Positions 1-8,560 of a stretch of 64,000 bases of DNA are shown one piece after another (the stretch's first letter is position 1; every line of letters begins with the position of its first letter). The notes beneath the pieces are model-generated. The model searched no databases. It was not told the origin of the DNA and worked only from the letters and a program-made list of their open reading frames with translations. The position numbers and the translations under genes are program-made. The stretch comes from Flavobacterium sp. UBA2787 (GTDB lineage: Bacteria > Bacteroidota > Bacteroidia > Flavobacteriales > Flavobacteriaceae). Location of the stretch: assembly GCA_002352205.1 (NCBI GenBank), contig DEHZ01000015.1, positions 310,001 to 374,000 of the forward strand, given 5' to 3'.

Positions 1-708
1 AATTGGCTTTCCGTTTTGAAACGCTAACATCGTAAACATCCCTCCCGAATTAAAAAAGCTTCTTTGATTATCTTGGTCAACATGCATCGGTATTCCGGAT
101 AAAATGAAATCAATCGGTTTTCGGTATTCTTCATATCTAATCTCAATTTCTCCCAAAACATCATTCCCTTTTTCATCCGTAAAAGCATTTTTCGGAATAC
201 TAATCTTTGTTCCGGAAGAATAAGTGATGAGTTTTTCAACTTGACTGTCAAAAAAATACGAGGTTGGTTTCTTTTTAAATTTTTTAATCGATAGTAGATT
301 TAATTCATTTTCGTAAACAAATTGCACCTCCACTCGACGATTTTTTGTTTTTCCTTCTTCCGAATCATTATCGGCAACGGGAAAATTATATCCCACACCT
401 TTTTGGCTTATTTTATAATTTGGAATGCCATTTTTTGCAAAAAAATCAGCAACCGCTTTAGCCCTTTTTTCTGAAAGTTTTTTGTTGAAAAACAAATTGC
501 CGACATCATCTGTATGGCCAATGATTTCTATTTTGTAATTGGCTGAAAAACTTGCTTTGAACAAGGTTAATTTTTCATTTAAAACCGTTTCATTTTCGGT
601 GCTGATTTCAGCTAAATTTGTTTCAAAAAGCAATTGAAATTTTTCTTGACTATAGCCGAATGAATAGCTTAGCAACGAACATAAAATTATAAAGTAGCTC
701 TTTTTCAT
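1..708 (-). CDS. OmpA-family outer-membrane protein, 3' end cut by the window edge
   Basis: The reading frame is open from the ATG at 708 to the left edge, so only the first ~236 residues are present. It starts with a signal peptide (MKKSYFIILCSLLSYSFGYSQ). An OmpA C-terminal-like domain follows at about residues 22-125, with IEIIGHTDDVG, an LSEKRAKAVADFF helix and the NRRVEV ending. That domain normally binds peptidoglycan. In most OmpA proteins it sits at the C-terminus. Here it is at the N-terminus and is followed by at least 100 residues I do not recognise. The ATG overlaps the stop codon of the upstream gene by one base (TAATG), so the two are probably translationally coupled. Domain call is firm; the role of the rest is unknown. 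Confidence 0.8.
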   Translation of the reverse strand, partial: MKKSYFIILCSLLSYSFGYSQEKFQLLFETNLAEISTENETVLNEKLTLFKASFSANYKIEIIGHTDDVGNLFFNKKLSEKRAKAVADFFAKNGIPNYKISQKGVGYNFPVADNDSEEGKTKNRRVEVQFVYENELNLLSIKKFKKKPTSYFFDSQVEKLITYSSGTKISIPKNAFTDEKGNDVLGEIEIRYEEYRKPIDFILSGIPMHVDQDNQRSFFNSGGMFTMLAFQNGKPI

Positions 709-2075
709 TATTTTCTGGGAATGATGTTATTTTCTTTATCTAAAGTAAGCACAACTTGACCATAGCTTGTCAGATAATTTAATTCAGGTTTTGTTTTCAA
801 CCATAAATTTTGATGTTTAAATGGGGAATTATCTTCAAATAATTTATCCCCTTTTTGGTTGTAAAAATTTTCATATTGCTGACTTTCTTTTGTTTTAGTG
901 TAAGCGTAATCTGTCACTTCATATAAACCTTCAAAAACTTCTTTGAGTCGATTGTCAAATTGATTTGGAGGAATAATATGATTTCCCAAATAATCCAACA
1001 CAAAGTGATTGTTGCTTGCTTTATGACTCGTGGCAATGATTTGTCCGAAGCGGTTAAAAGAATTTCCACTAATATAATTCACTTCCGGTAATTCTTTTAC
1101 CGTTTCAAAATTTTCATTGACAATTTTTAGCACTCGGGTAATTTTTTGAGGTAAAAGCTCGCCATAATAGTTCTTTTTTTGCTCTTCTTTGATGACTTCA
1201 ACAACAATGCAATGTCCTTTATAAAAATTGGTAAATGGAATTAAATTGTTGATTGATTTTTCTCCTTTTAAAGTGAGAAATCCACTTTCATTAGTTAAAA
1301 AATTGTGATACGTAAACAAACTACTTCCTGTTGGCAAAGCTTTTACAAATCTAAACAACGGATTTACTTTTTGTTTTTTAGACTGAAAAGTTAAATGATA
1401 CTTACCTGCTTTATTTTTCAACAAATAATTCTGATAATCCCAAAACTGAACAATGCTGTCTTGTGTGACAAAAATTTCTTTTCCGGAATGTTTATCCAAT
1501 ATAACCGAAATCAATTTCCCTTTTTCAAAATAATTATTTCGCCATGAGTTATTATCATAAATAGGATTATTGTATTTGAAATCAGATAAAATTTCTCCTT
1601 TAATGTTAACCAATGCATATTTTCCATTTTTGCCTGCAGTACCAATATCTTCAATCATTTCCCTTTTAAGATCATCCCTTTCTAACACAGGAAAAAAGGG
1701 AAGAAAAAGATAATTGTCAATTAGTTTCAATTCCACCATTAACTGTAAAACATGAACGGTTTGAGTGATATCATTAGATCTATAATAACTTCCGCATCTA
1801 TCATATACTCTGTTTAAATTAGCTCGTCGTTGAATTTCCTCCTCAGTCAATGGAACAATAATTCTCGTTTCGACAAAACCATCATTATAAAAATTGACAT
1901 AATCATATTTTTGCGATTCGTTTCCGTTAATGCCCTTAAAAATATAACCGCCTTCTCTTTTTTTTAACGTTAAATATTGATTAATGGATTTTGTTTCAAT
2001 ACCAATCACATTGCTTTGACCAAGCACAATCAAAGGAAGTAGAAATGAAATAAATAATGTAATAAGCTTGTTCAT
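708..2075 (-). CDS. Secreted protein with WG-like beta repeats, function unknown
   Basis: A 455-residue protein with a signal peptide (MNKLITLFISFLLPLIVLGQ), so exported. The body is beta-rich and contains divergent WG-type units, for example GKNGKYALVNIKGEILSDF, resembling the repeats of WG-containing proteins of Bacteroidota. I see no catalytic motif. I chose the ATG at 2075; a TTG one codon upstream would only add one residue. The stop codon overlaps the start of the OmpA-like gene, suggesting that the two are co-transcribed and that this protein acts at the envelope with it. The WG assignment is weak because the repeats are degenerate. Confidence 0.65.
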   Translation of the reverse strand: MNKLITLFISFLLPLIVLGQSNVIGIETKSINQYLTLKKREGGYIFKGINGNESQKYDYVNFYNDGFVETRIIVPLTEEEIQRRANLNRVYDRCGSYYRSNDITQTVHVLQLMVELKLIDNYLFLPFFPVLERDDLKREMIEDIGTAGKNGKYALVNIKGEILSDFKYNNPIYDNNSWRNNYFEKGKLISVILDKHSGKEIFVTQDSIVQFWDYQNYLLKNKAGKYHLTFQSKKQKVNPLFRFVKALPTGSSLFTYHNFLTNESGFLTLKGEKSINNLIPFTNFYKGHCIVVEVIKEEQKKNYYGELLPQKITRVLKIVNENFETVKELPEVNYISGNSFNRFGQIIATSHKASNNHFVLDYLGNHIIPPNQFDNRLKEVFEGLYEVTDYAYTKTKESQQYENFYNQKGDKLFEDNSPFKHQNLWLKTKPELNYLTSYGQVVLTLDKENNIIPRK

Positions 2076-2143
2076 CAATAGGGTTTTCTAATAAGATGCG
2101 TAAAAGGAATAAAAGGTTGGGAGAAATTAATTAATTTGAAACC

Positions 2144-2899
2144 TTATTTAAACCTCCTCAAAAACTCCTCCTTATAATTCACAGAAATCTCAATCTCTGT
2201 GTCATCAAAAAGTGTGACATAACCACCCAACGATTTGTGGTACGATTTCACAAAATTCAAATTGATGATGTGCGATTTGTGCACTCGCATAAACGGAAAA
2301 TCCAACATTTCATCAAAGTGTTTCAAAAAACGACAAACCATTTTTTTGGTTCCGTCGGACAAATGAATATCGGTGAAGTTGCCATTGCCTCGCAAACGGA
2401 CGATTTCTTCCATTTTGACGACTTCAAAACCTTCTAAAGTCGGTAAAATGACTTGTTGTTTTTCGATTTTGGGTTCACGGAAGTTTTGAACGATGATTTG
2501 ATTTCGGTTAAACAATTCCTGTTGCATCAATTGTTGTTGCACTTTGTTGACGGCCAAAATCAATTCTTCAATGCTGATGGGCTTCAACAAATAATACGCT
2601 GCACTTTGGTTCAACGCTTTCAACGAATATTCGGAAAAAGCAGTGACAAAAATCGTTTCAAAATGCAAATCTTTGCAGCCTTCCAACACGTCAAATGCAT
2701 TGCCAAAAGGCATTTCTACATCCAAAAAAACCAATTGCGGTTGCAGTTCGTGCAAAAGCGGAATCGCTTCCCGACTATTTTGTGCTTCGCCAATAATCTC
2801 GATTTGCGGACAATATTTTGCCAAATAATTTTTCAACGCCTCGCGAGCAGCCGATTCATCTTCGACAATGACACTTTTTATTTTTTGAAAATCGTTCAT
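2144..2899 (-). CDS. LytTR-family response regulator
   Basis: A 251-residue two-component response regulator. The receiver domain (about residues 8-125) has the acidic pair E13-D14, the phosphoacceptor D60 in QLVFLDVEMP and the conserved lysine region YYLLKPIS. The C-terminal LytTR DNA-binding domain (about 150-250) shows RLRGNGNFTDIHL and the FMRVHKSHIINL core. The start ATG overlaps the end of the upstream sensor kinase by 4 bp, so they form an operon and are a cognate pair. Target promoters cannot be read from the sequence; LytTR regulators bind direct-repeat sites. Confidence 0.93.
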   Translation of the reverse strand: MNDFQKIKSVIVEDESAAREALKNYLAKYCPQIEIIGEAQNSREAIPLLHELQPQLVFLDVEMPFGNAFDVLEGCKDLHFETIFVTAFSEYSLKALNQSAAYYLLKPISIEELILAVNKVQQQLMQQELFNRNQIIVQNFREPKIEKQQVILPTLEGFEVVKMEEIVRLRGNGNFTDIHLSDGTKKMVCRFLKHFDEMLDFPFMRVHKSHIINLNFVKSYHKSLGGYVTLFDDTEIEISVNYKEEFLRRFK

Positions 2900-4695
2900 G
2901 CTACTTTGGTGGTTTTAGAAAAATAAAGTGTGACTAATGTTCCGTTGCCATCTGTTCCCGACGAAATCGTATACGAAATCTGTTGATGATACAAATCGTT
3001 CAGCAAATTAATCCGTTCTTCCACATTGTTCAACCCTCTGGATTCGTGCACCTTTTGATTTTGTGTTTTCAACTCCCTGCTTTTTTCAACACCAATGCCG
3101 TCATCTTCAATTGAAACTTTGATCAATTGATTTTCTTCTGCAAAAGTGACTTTCAATTTTCCTATGGTTTCTCGGTAACGCAATCCGTGCCAAATGGCGT
3201 TTTCCAAATGAGGCTGAATCAACATATTCGGAACCAAAATCGCATCGGTATCCAACTTTTCATCCGCCACAATTTCATAAACAAATTTGTCCTGGAAACG
3301 CAAATGTTCCAAATCCAAATACTTCTTAATCTGTTCTAATTCATTGGATAACGAAATAAAATCTTTGTTTGACGTTTCCATCATATTCCGCATTAAATTG
3401 GAATACGAAGTCAAATATTTATTGGCTTCCAACTCATTATTTTGAGCAATAAACTGGTTCACACTATTCAAACTATTAAAAATAAAATGCGGATTCATTT
3501 CTCTTCTCAACGATTGCAACGCAATTTTTTTGTTTTTTGTTTTGATGGAAAACAACGCTTTCGCAATCAATCCTAATAAAATCAACATCAGAATAACGGA
3601 ACCAATCAACACATAATTGAACTTGTTTTTCTTCGTAATCAACTCATCTTTCAATGCTCTTTCTTTCTCTAATTGCTTGATTTTTTCTTCTGTAACTTGA
3701 AAAATCTTCGAATCAACCAACGAACTATCCGCTTGCACCATTCGATCAAAATCATTCAGAAATTGATCATATAATTCAATCGCTTTCGTTTGATTGCCTT
3801 GTGCTCTGTAATAATCCGAAAGAGCCAACATCGCTTTCTTTGCATCAAAAGTGCGTCCGTTTTTTAATGCCAGATTATAGGTTTCTTCCAACAAAACAAT
3901 CGCATCATCTTGATTTTCATTTTTAAAATATAAATCCGCCAACGTTTGCTGTTGCTCAATTTGTTGCGAAACACTTCCTAGTTTTTCTGCTTCTGTAATG
4001 GTATTTTTTGTAATTTCAATCGCTTTATCCAAGTTGTTTTCTGAAGCATAGACTTTCGAAATCTCGCTTTTCAATTTCAATACTTCTTCCGGTTTATCTT
4101 TAGAAACGGCGATGGCTTTTTCATAATTTTCAATCGCCATTCCTTTGTTTTCTGTTTTTAAATCTACTTCTGCTTTTTGTTTATAGACTTCGGCGGCATC
4201 ATCCATTTTACCTTCTTTCTCCAAAATTTTGATGTTGGAATCTAAATAATCGGCTTGAACTCGCGGATTGGTGTTCTGCAAACGACTCGCATCATTCGAA
4301 TTCACTCTCGAATAACCCACTTCAACTGCTTCTTCACTCGCCGATTGATAACTAACAATAGCTTCTTTCACCTTATTCTGCTTCTCCTGAATTTGAGCAA
4401 TCGAACGCGTTGTACTCGCTATTTTATCTTTATTTTTTTGCTTTTGATAAATCGGCAAAGCTCTTTTAAGGTAATCTTCCGCTTTGGCGTAATCACCTTT
4501 TTTATCCAATTCTGCTGCCAATTCCACATATTTATCTGCTGTGGCTTCCGGATTACTTTTAGATAAAGTTTCCTTCAGTTCAATGGCTTTTTTACTCACG
4601 GAAGTTTTGCCCGATTTAGTTTTAGTGCTGTCTTGAGCCACCATCACCAAAGGGAAAAGCAAAGCAAACAGTATTATTTTCAGTTGATTATACAT
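2896..4695 (-). CDS. Sensor histidine kinase of the LytS/YehU type with TPR sensor region
   Basis: A 599-residue protein: signal peptide (residues 1-20), a periplasmic TPR-like helical region (about 50-320), one membrane helix (about 360-383) and a cytoplasmic kinase of the His_kinase (PF06580) family. The phosphorylated histidine is H403 in REMNPHFIFNSLN. ATP-binding elements follow (VPNMLIQPHLENAIWHGL and DDGIGV). It would phosphorylate the LytTR regulator whose gene overlaps its 3' end by 4 bp. The TPR ectodomain without a classical ligand-binding fold is common in Bacteroidota kinases of this type; the signal is unknown. Confidence 0.92.
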   Translation of the reverse strand: MYNQLKIILFALLFPLVMVAQDSTKTKSGKTSVSKKAIELKETLSKSNPEATADKYVELAAELDKKGDYAKAEDYLKRALPIYQKQKNKDKIASTTRSIAQIQEKQNKVKEAIVSYQSASEEAVEVGYSRVNSNDASRLQNTNPRVQADYLDSNIKILEKEGKMDDAAEVYKQKAEVDLKTENKGMAIENYEKAIAVSKDKPEEVLKLKSEISKVYASENNLDKAIEITKNTITEAEKLGSVSQQIEQQQTLADLYFKNENQDDAIVLLEETYNLALKNGRTFDAKKAMLALSDYYRAQGNQTKAIELYDQFLNDFDRMVQADSSLVDSKIFQVTEEKIKQLEKERALKDELITKKNKFNYVLIGSVILMLILLGLIAKALFSIKTKNKKIALQSLRREMNPHFIFNSLNSVNQFIAQNNELEANKYLTSYSNLMRNMMETSNKDFISLSNELEQIKKYLDLEHLRFQDKFVYEIVADEKLDTDAILVPNMLIQPHLENAIWHGLRYRETIGKLKVTFAEENQLIKVSIEDDGIGVEKSRELKTQNQKVHESRGLNNVEERINLLNDLYHQQISYTISSGTDGNGTLVTLYFSKTTKVA

Positions 4696-4881
4696 CTCAT
4701 TTATATTATAGTGTAAAGTACGAAAATAAAATCGGGTTTAAAAAACGATTTCACCAAGTCAAAAATGGGTTTCACCAAGTCGCCCAAAGTTGAATTAGTA
4801 TGAAAAGTAATTTTATCAAATAATTTAATGCAACACTAAAATATAGCACTAAAAAGCTCAATTAGATTACGCATTTATTAA

Positions 4882-5010
4882 CCACGAATGCACAAATTTT
4901 TTAAGAAAATGCGATAAATATCAAATTTCACAAACACCATTGAATGCCTTGCATTCAGCATTTGAGAAATGAAAAATAAAATAGTAAAAAATTCATTCGT
5001 GAATTCGTGG
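4882..5010. repeat. Intergenic palindromic satellite upstream of the toroid gene
   Basis: The 350-bp gap between the sensor kinase and the next gene holds outer arms ccacgaat (4882-4889) and attcgtgg (5003-5010) and an inner perfect hairpin gaatgc-ctt-gcattc (4942-4956). The direct repeat ttcgtgaattcgtgg is part of the satellite vocabulary seen elsewhere in the window (compare aatccgtgaaatccgtgtc near 18046). Could form a cruciform or act as a transcript end; no function is shown. Confidence 0.5.
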
Positions 5011-5045
5011 CAAAAAAATAATTTTTAAATAATAATCAATACAAT

Positions 5046-6368
5046 ATGAAATCAAAAATCATCCTTGGAATATCCGCTTTAGTAAGTTGTGTTCCGTTTA
5101 TTTATTTGTTGGGAAATGATTCAGCACCAATGAAAGAACTTCTTCCAAAAAAAGAAATCGCTCAACGAGAAATTGTGGAAGACGAAGAAAAACCCTGCGT
5201 ATTTATGTCCTTAATGGGCGAGCAATCCGTTGAAGGTTCATCAACAGTAAAAACAAAATCCAAATTCATCGAAACCATTTCCAAAGGCGAATTATGGCTA
5301 ATCGAAGCCCAAAACTCCGATGGTGGTTGGGGAGCCGGTTCTAGAAACAATCAATCCGAAAGAAATCCGCACGCCGTTTCTTCCGATCCTGCTACCACGG
5401 CAATGTCGGCGATGGCTTTGTACCGTTGCGGTCATTCGATGGAAAAAGGCGAGCACAAAGAAACCCTTAAAAAATCAGTTTTATTTTTATTAAATGAAAT
5501 CGAAAAGAACCAAAATTCTCCTTACATCACGCAAATTCGTGGAACGCAAATTCAAGGAAAATTAGGCGAACACATTGATGCCATTCTCACCTTGCAATTC
5601 TTCAATCAATTGCTTCCTACTTTAAAAGATAATTCAATCAAAGCAAGAGTAAAAGACGGCATTCAAGTTTGTGTCGATAAAATTGAAAAATCGATGGGCG
5701 ATTCCGGTAAAGTCGGAAGCTCCGGTTGGGCAGGTGTTTTACAATCATCTTTTGCGAACTCCAGTTTAGAAATGGCTGCCAAAAACGAAGGCATCAAAGT
5801 GGATAAAGACAAAATTCAAAAAGCCAGAGAATACCAAAAAAGCAATTACAATCCCGAAAGTCAATCGGCTAAAACCGAAGATGGTGCCGGAATTATGTTG
5901 TATGCCGTGAGTAGTTCCGTTCGCAATAGTGCCGAAGAAGCCAAAGAAGTCAACCAATTGTTTAAAAAAGCAAAAGCCGAAGGCAAAATTGAACGCGATG
6001 CTATTTTAAACGAACAAAATTTAGAACGTTTAGGCTATTCAAAAGAAAAAGCAAAGTCGTATGATGTGGCAAACAAAGTTTATAATTCTGCCAAAGTAAC
6101 CGCGATGAAAGAAGATGTATTATCCGGATTTGGCAACAACGGCGGCGAAGAATTCCTAAGCTTCTTGCAAACCGGCGAATCCATGATTGTGAATCAAGAC
6201 GATGACTGGAAAGACTGGTACGACAACATCGGTGGCAGAATGATGCAAATTCAAAATGCCGACGGGAGCTGGAACGGTCATCACTGCATCACGAGTCCGT
6301 CCTTTTGTACTGCAACTTGCTTGATGATTCTTTCGATAGAAAACGACATCAAAAACCTTCAAAAATAA
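5046..6368 (+). CDS. Membrane-anchored alpha/alpha-toroid (squalene-cyclase/prenyltransferase-like) protein
   Basis: A 440-residue protein with an N-terminal signal or anchor (residues 1-24). Two stretches resemble QW-type repeats of terpene cyclase/prenyltransferase toroids: LIEAQNSDGGWGAG near residue 85 and MMQIQNADGSWNGHH near 400. The latter is followed by ITSPSFCTATCLMIL, as in the last toroid helices. The aspartate-rich catalytic motif of squalene-hopene cyclase (DxDD) is not visible, so an enzyme role is not supported. The middle (about 250-350) is charged and lacks the repeats. A VWA lipoprotein gene follows after 28 bp, suggesting an envelope module of two proteins. Confidence 0.65.
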   Translation: MKSKIILGISALVSCVPFIYLLGNDSAPMKELLPKKEIAQREIVEDEEKPCVFMSLMGEQSVEGSSTVKTKSKFIETISKGELWLIEAQNSDGGWGAGSRNNQSERNPHAVSSDPATTAMSAMALYRCGHSMEKGEHKETLKKSVLFLLNEIEKNQNSPYITQIRGTQIQGKLGEHIDAILTLQFFNQLLPTLKDNSIKARVKDGIQVCVDKIEKSMGDSGKVGSSGWAGVLQSSFANSSLEMAAKNEGIKVDKDKIQKAREYQKSNYNPESQSAKTEDGAGIMLYAVSSSVRNSAEEAKEVNQLFKKAKAEGKIERDAILNEQNLERLGYSKEKAKSYDVANKVYNSAKVTAMKEDVLSGFGNNGGEEFLSFLQTGESMIVNQDDDWKDWYDNIGGRMMQIQNADGSWNGHHCITSPSFCTATCLMILSIENDIKNLQK

Positions 6369-6396
6369 TCTCTTATTCCTTTAAAAACACAATCTT

Positions 6397-7560
6397 ATGA
6401 AAAAATTAGTTTTAACCTTCGCCCTGTTATCGTCTTGCTTGCTGTTTAGCAATTGCGAGAACAAAAAAGAAACCTTAGCAGTTCATGCTCAACCTAAACC
6501 AACTGTGGCAACAACCGCCGACACCAAAATTCAAGTCGCCTTATTGTTAGACACGTCTAGCAGTATGGATGGTTTGATTGAACAAGCCAAATCGCGTTTG
6601 TGGAACATCGTGAACACCTTAACCACATTGAAATACGAAGGCAAAAGTCCGGAAATTCAAATTGCGTTATACGAATACGGCAACAGCGGATTGAGTGTGC
6701 AATCCAATTATATCCGACAAATTACACCGTTGAGTACCGATTTAGATTTGATTTCGGAACAATTGTTTGCGTTGCGAACCAACGGTGGTTATGAATATTG
6801 CGGAGCTGTAATCAAAGAATCCGTTGATAAATTGACCTGGGACGACCATCAAAAAAGTATGAAACTCGTGTACATTGCCGGAAACGAACCCTTTAATCAA
6901 GGCAACATCAACTATAAAGAAGCCATTGCCGATGCGTTGAAAAAAGACATTTTTATCAACACGATTTTCTGTGGAAATGCTGCCGAAGGGATTTCGACCT
7001 TTTGGAAAGACGGTGCCGATGTGGGCAAAGGAAAATACTTCAACATTGATTACAACGCCAAAGTTCGCTACATCGTAACGCCGTATGACGACCGGATTTC
7101 GCAATGCAATGTGCGGTTGAATGCTACGTATATTGGGTATGGTGCAAAAGGAGTGGAGAAAAAAAGAAGCCAAGAAGTGCAAGATGCCAATGCTGAATCG
7201 ATTTCTACAGCCAATTATGCCGAGCGTTCGGTGAGTAAATCGAAAGCAGTGTATAAAAATGACAGTTGGGATTTGGTGGATAAAGCTAAAACCGATGCCA
7301 AAGCCTTAGATAATTTGAAAGAAGAAGAACTTCCGGCAGAACTAAAGAACAAATCGAAAGAAGAAATTAAAACGATTGTAGCTCAGAAAACCAAAGAACG
7401 AGAAACCATTCAAAAAGAAATGGCGGAGTTGGCCAAGAAACGTCAAGAATTTATTGACAACGAATCAAAGAACACCAAAACACAAGACGATTTGGGCAAT
7501 GCGATGGCAACGTCTATACACAGTTATGCCAAAGCAAAAGGCTATGTAGTGGTTAACTAA
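6397..7560 (+). CDS. VWA-domain lipoprotein
   Basis: A 387-residue predicted lipoprotein with lipobox LFSNC (lipidated Cys20). A von Willebrand factor A domain spans about residues 45-250, with a complete MIDAS start D52-T-S54-S-S56. The C-terminal third is a charged, probably coiled-coil segment (KTKERETIQKEMAELAKKR) ending in a short hydrophobic tail. VWA domains bind metal and mediate protein-protein contact. It follows the toroid gene by 28 bp in the same orientation and probably acts with it on the cell surface or in the periplasm. A terminator-like hairpin follows. Confidence 0.85.
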   Translation: MKKLVLTFALLSSCLLFSNCENKKETLAVHAQPKPTVATTADTKIQVALLLDTSSSMDGLIEQAKSRLWNIVNTLTTLKYEGKSPEIQIALYEYGNSGLSVQSNYIRQITPLSTDLDLISEQLFALRTNGGYEYCGAVIKESVDKLTWDDHQKSMKLVYIAGNEPFNQGNINYKEAIADALKKDIFINTIFCGNAAEGISTFWKDGADVGKGKYFNIDYNAKVRYIVTPYDDRISQCNVRLNATYIGYGAKGVEKKRSQEVQDANAESISTANYAERSVSKSKAVYKNDSWDLVDKAKTDAKALDNLKEEELPAELKNKSKEEIKTIVAQKTKERETIQKEMAELAKKRQEFIDNESKNTKTQDDLGNAMATSIHSYAKAKGYVVVN

Positions 7561-7580
7561 TTTTAGTTGGATTGTGGTTG

Positions 7581-7613
7581 AAACCGTCTTGAAGAAATTT
7601 GGGGCGGTTTTTT
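7581..7613 (+). terminator. Rho-independent terminator after the VWA gene
   Basis: Arms aaaccgtc (7581-7588) and ggcggttt (7603-7610) form a stem with one G-T pair, followed by a T run. It lies 20 bp past the stop codon. Confidence 0.55.
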
Positions 7614-7635
7614 AAAACTAAAATTTATAATTGAA

Positions 7636-8256
7636 TTATTCTCTCTCTAATATTAATTCAGTTGGTATTATAAAATTTGAGGAATCAACTAGAGTTCCAT
7701 CAGGACAAGTTGTTTGAGGAGCTATCTGGTTGAGTCTGTTTTTTCTTTTCCATTTTAACGTGCCACTAGGATTATCAAGAAAACTTAATCCTCCATCAGG
7801 CATAAACTCAAGTATTAAATCAGCATCTTTTTGCCTTCTACAACTTGAAGTAGGTTCATTATAATTTAATTCTACCTTATCTGAACTTTTTATAATATTA
7901 CCATAAATTAGTCCATCAGTAGCAGGTACAGGAGTTGTATTATATATTTCAGTTTTATTTATTTTGTAAATCATCGTGATAGATAAATAATCTTCAAAAT
8001 TTCGATCATTAAAACCAGGAAAGCCCTTTTGTTGATGCAACTTTTTTGTAATTGAAATTTTTAAATAATTTATACCATCATTATAAATCCAATTACCTAA
8101 AAATTTAGTTAGGGTATTATTGACATCCTTATAGTATATTGGACTTGAGGTACTTAATTCATTATAAGTAAATTGGTTTTCAAGAGGCACAATAATTTCT
8201 TGTGCCCTAAATGTAATAAAAGTGAAAATTAGAATTATATTGATGTATGTTTTCAT
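7636..8256 (-). CDS. Secreted hypothetical protein, DUF6705-like
   Basis: I chose the ATG at 8256 because it gives a clear signal peptide (MKTYINIILIFTFITFRAQE); the frame stays open 31 codons further upstream. The mature part (~190 residues) has FLGNWIYNDGINYLKI near its start and a DADLILEFMPDGGLSFL segment, resembling small lipocalin-like exported proteins of Flavobacteriaceae (family tentatively DUF6705). A conserved short Cys-Pro element (TTCPDGTLVDS) is near the C-terminus. No enzyme motif. It converges with the VWA gene and stands alone. Confidence 0.6.
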   Translation of the reverse strand: MKTYINIILIFTFITFRAQEIIVPLENQFTYNELSTSSPIYYKDVNNTLTKFLGNWIYNDGINYLKISITKKLHQQKGFPGFNDRNFEDYLSITMIYKINKTEIYNTTPVPATDGLIYGNIIKSSDKVELNYNEPTSSCRRQKDADLILEFMPDGGLSFLDNPSGTLKWKRKNRLNQIAPQTTCPDGTLVDSSNFIIPTELILERE

Positions 8257-8378
8257 TGTATTGATTTTAAAAAGATATAAATTTATTCCCTTGCTAAAAT
8301 ATAATAAATCCCACACAATTAATAATACGCTATCAAAATCCCCATGCATCGAATTCGGAACGTTAAAATTGGATTCCA

Positions 8379-8396
8379 GACGTCAAAAATGACGTC
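8379..8396. promoter_or_regulatory. Perfect gacgtca hairpin/palindrome in the divergent intergenic region
   Basis: A 7-bp perfect inverted repeat, gacgtca-aaaa-tgacgtc, lies between two divergent genes, about 120 bp upstream of the 8256 start and 165 bp upstream of the 8561 start. Several ACGT-containing words surround it. It could be a regulator-binding dyad; no regulator is known. Confidence 0.35.
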
Positions 8397-8560
8397 CCCT
8401 ACCGTCAAACTTCTAATTACAAAATTGATAAGTTAAAAACCATTCCCTAAAAAGTAACGTAAATCATTTAAATTTTAACGCAATCAATGGCTAACTTGTT
8501 TACAATTAGTACAGTTTGCATTTTTTTACTAATTTTACGTAATCCAAAAACAATACTGCT

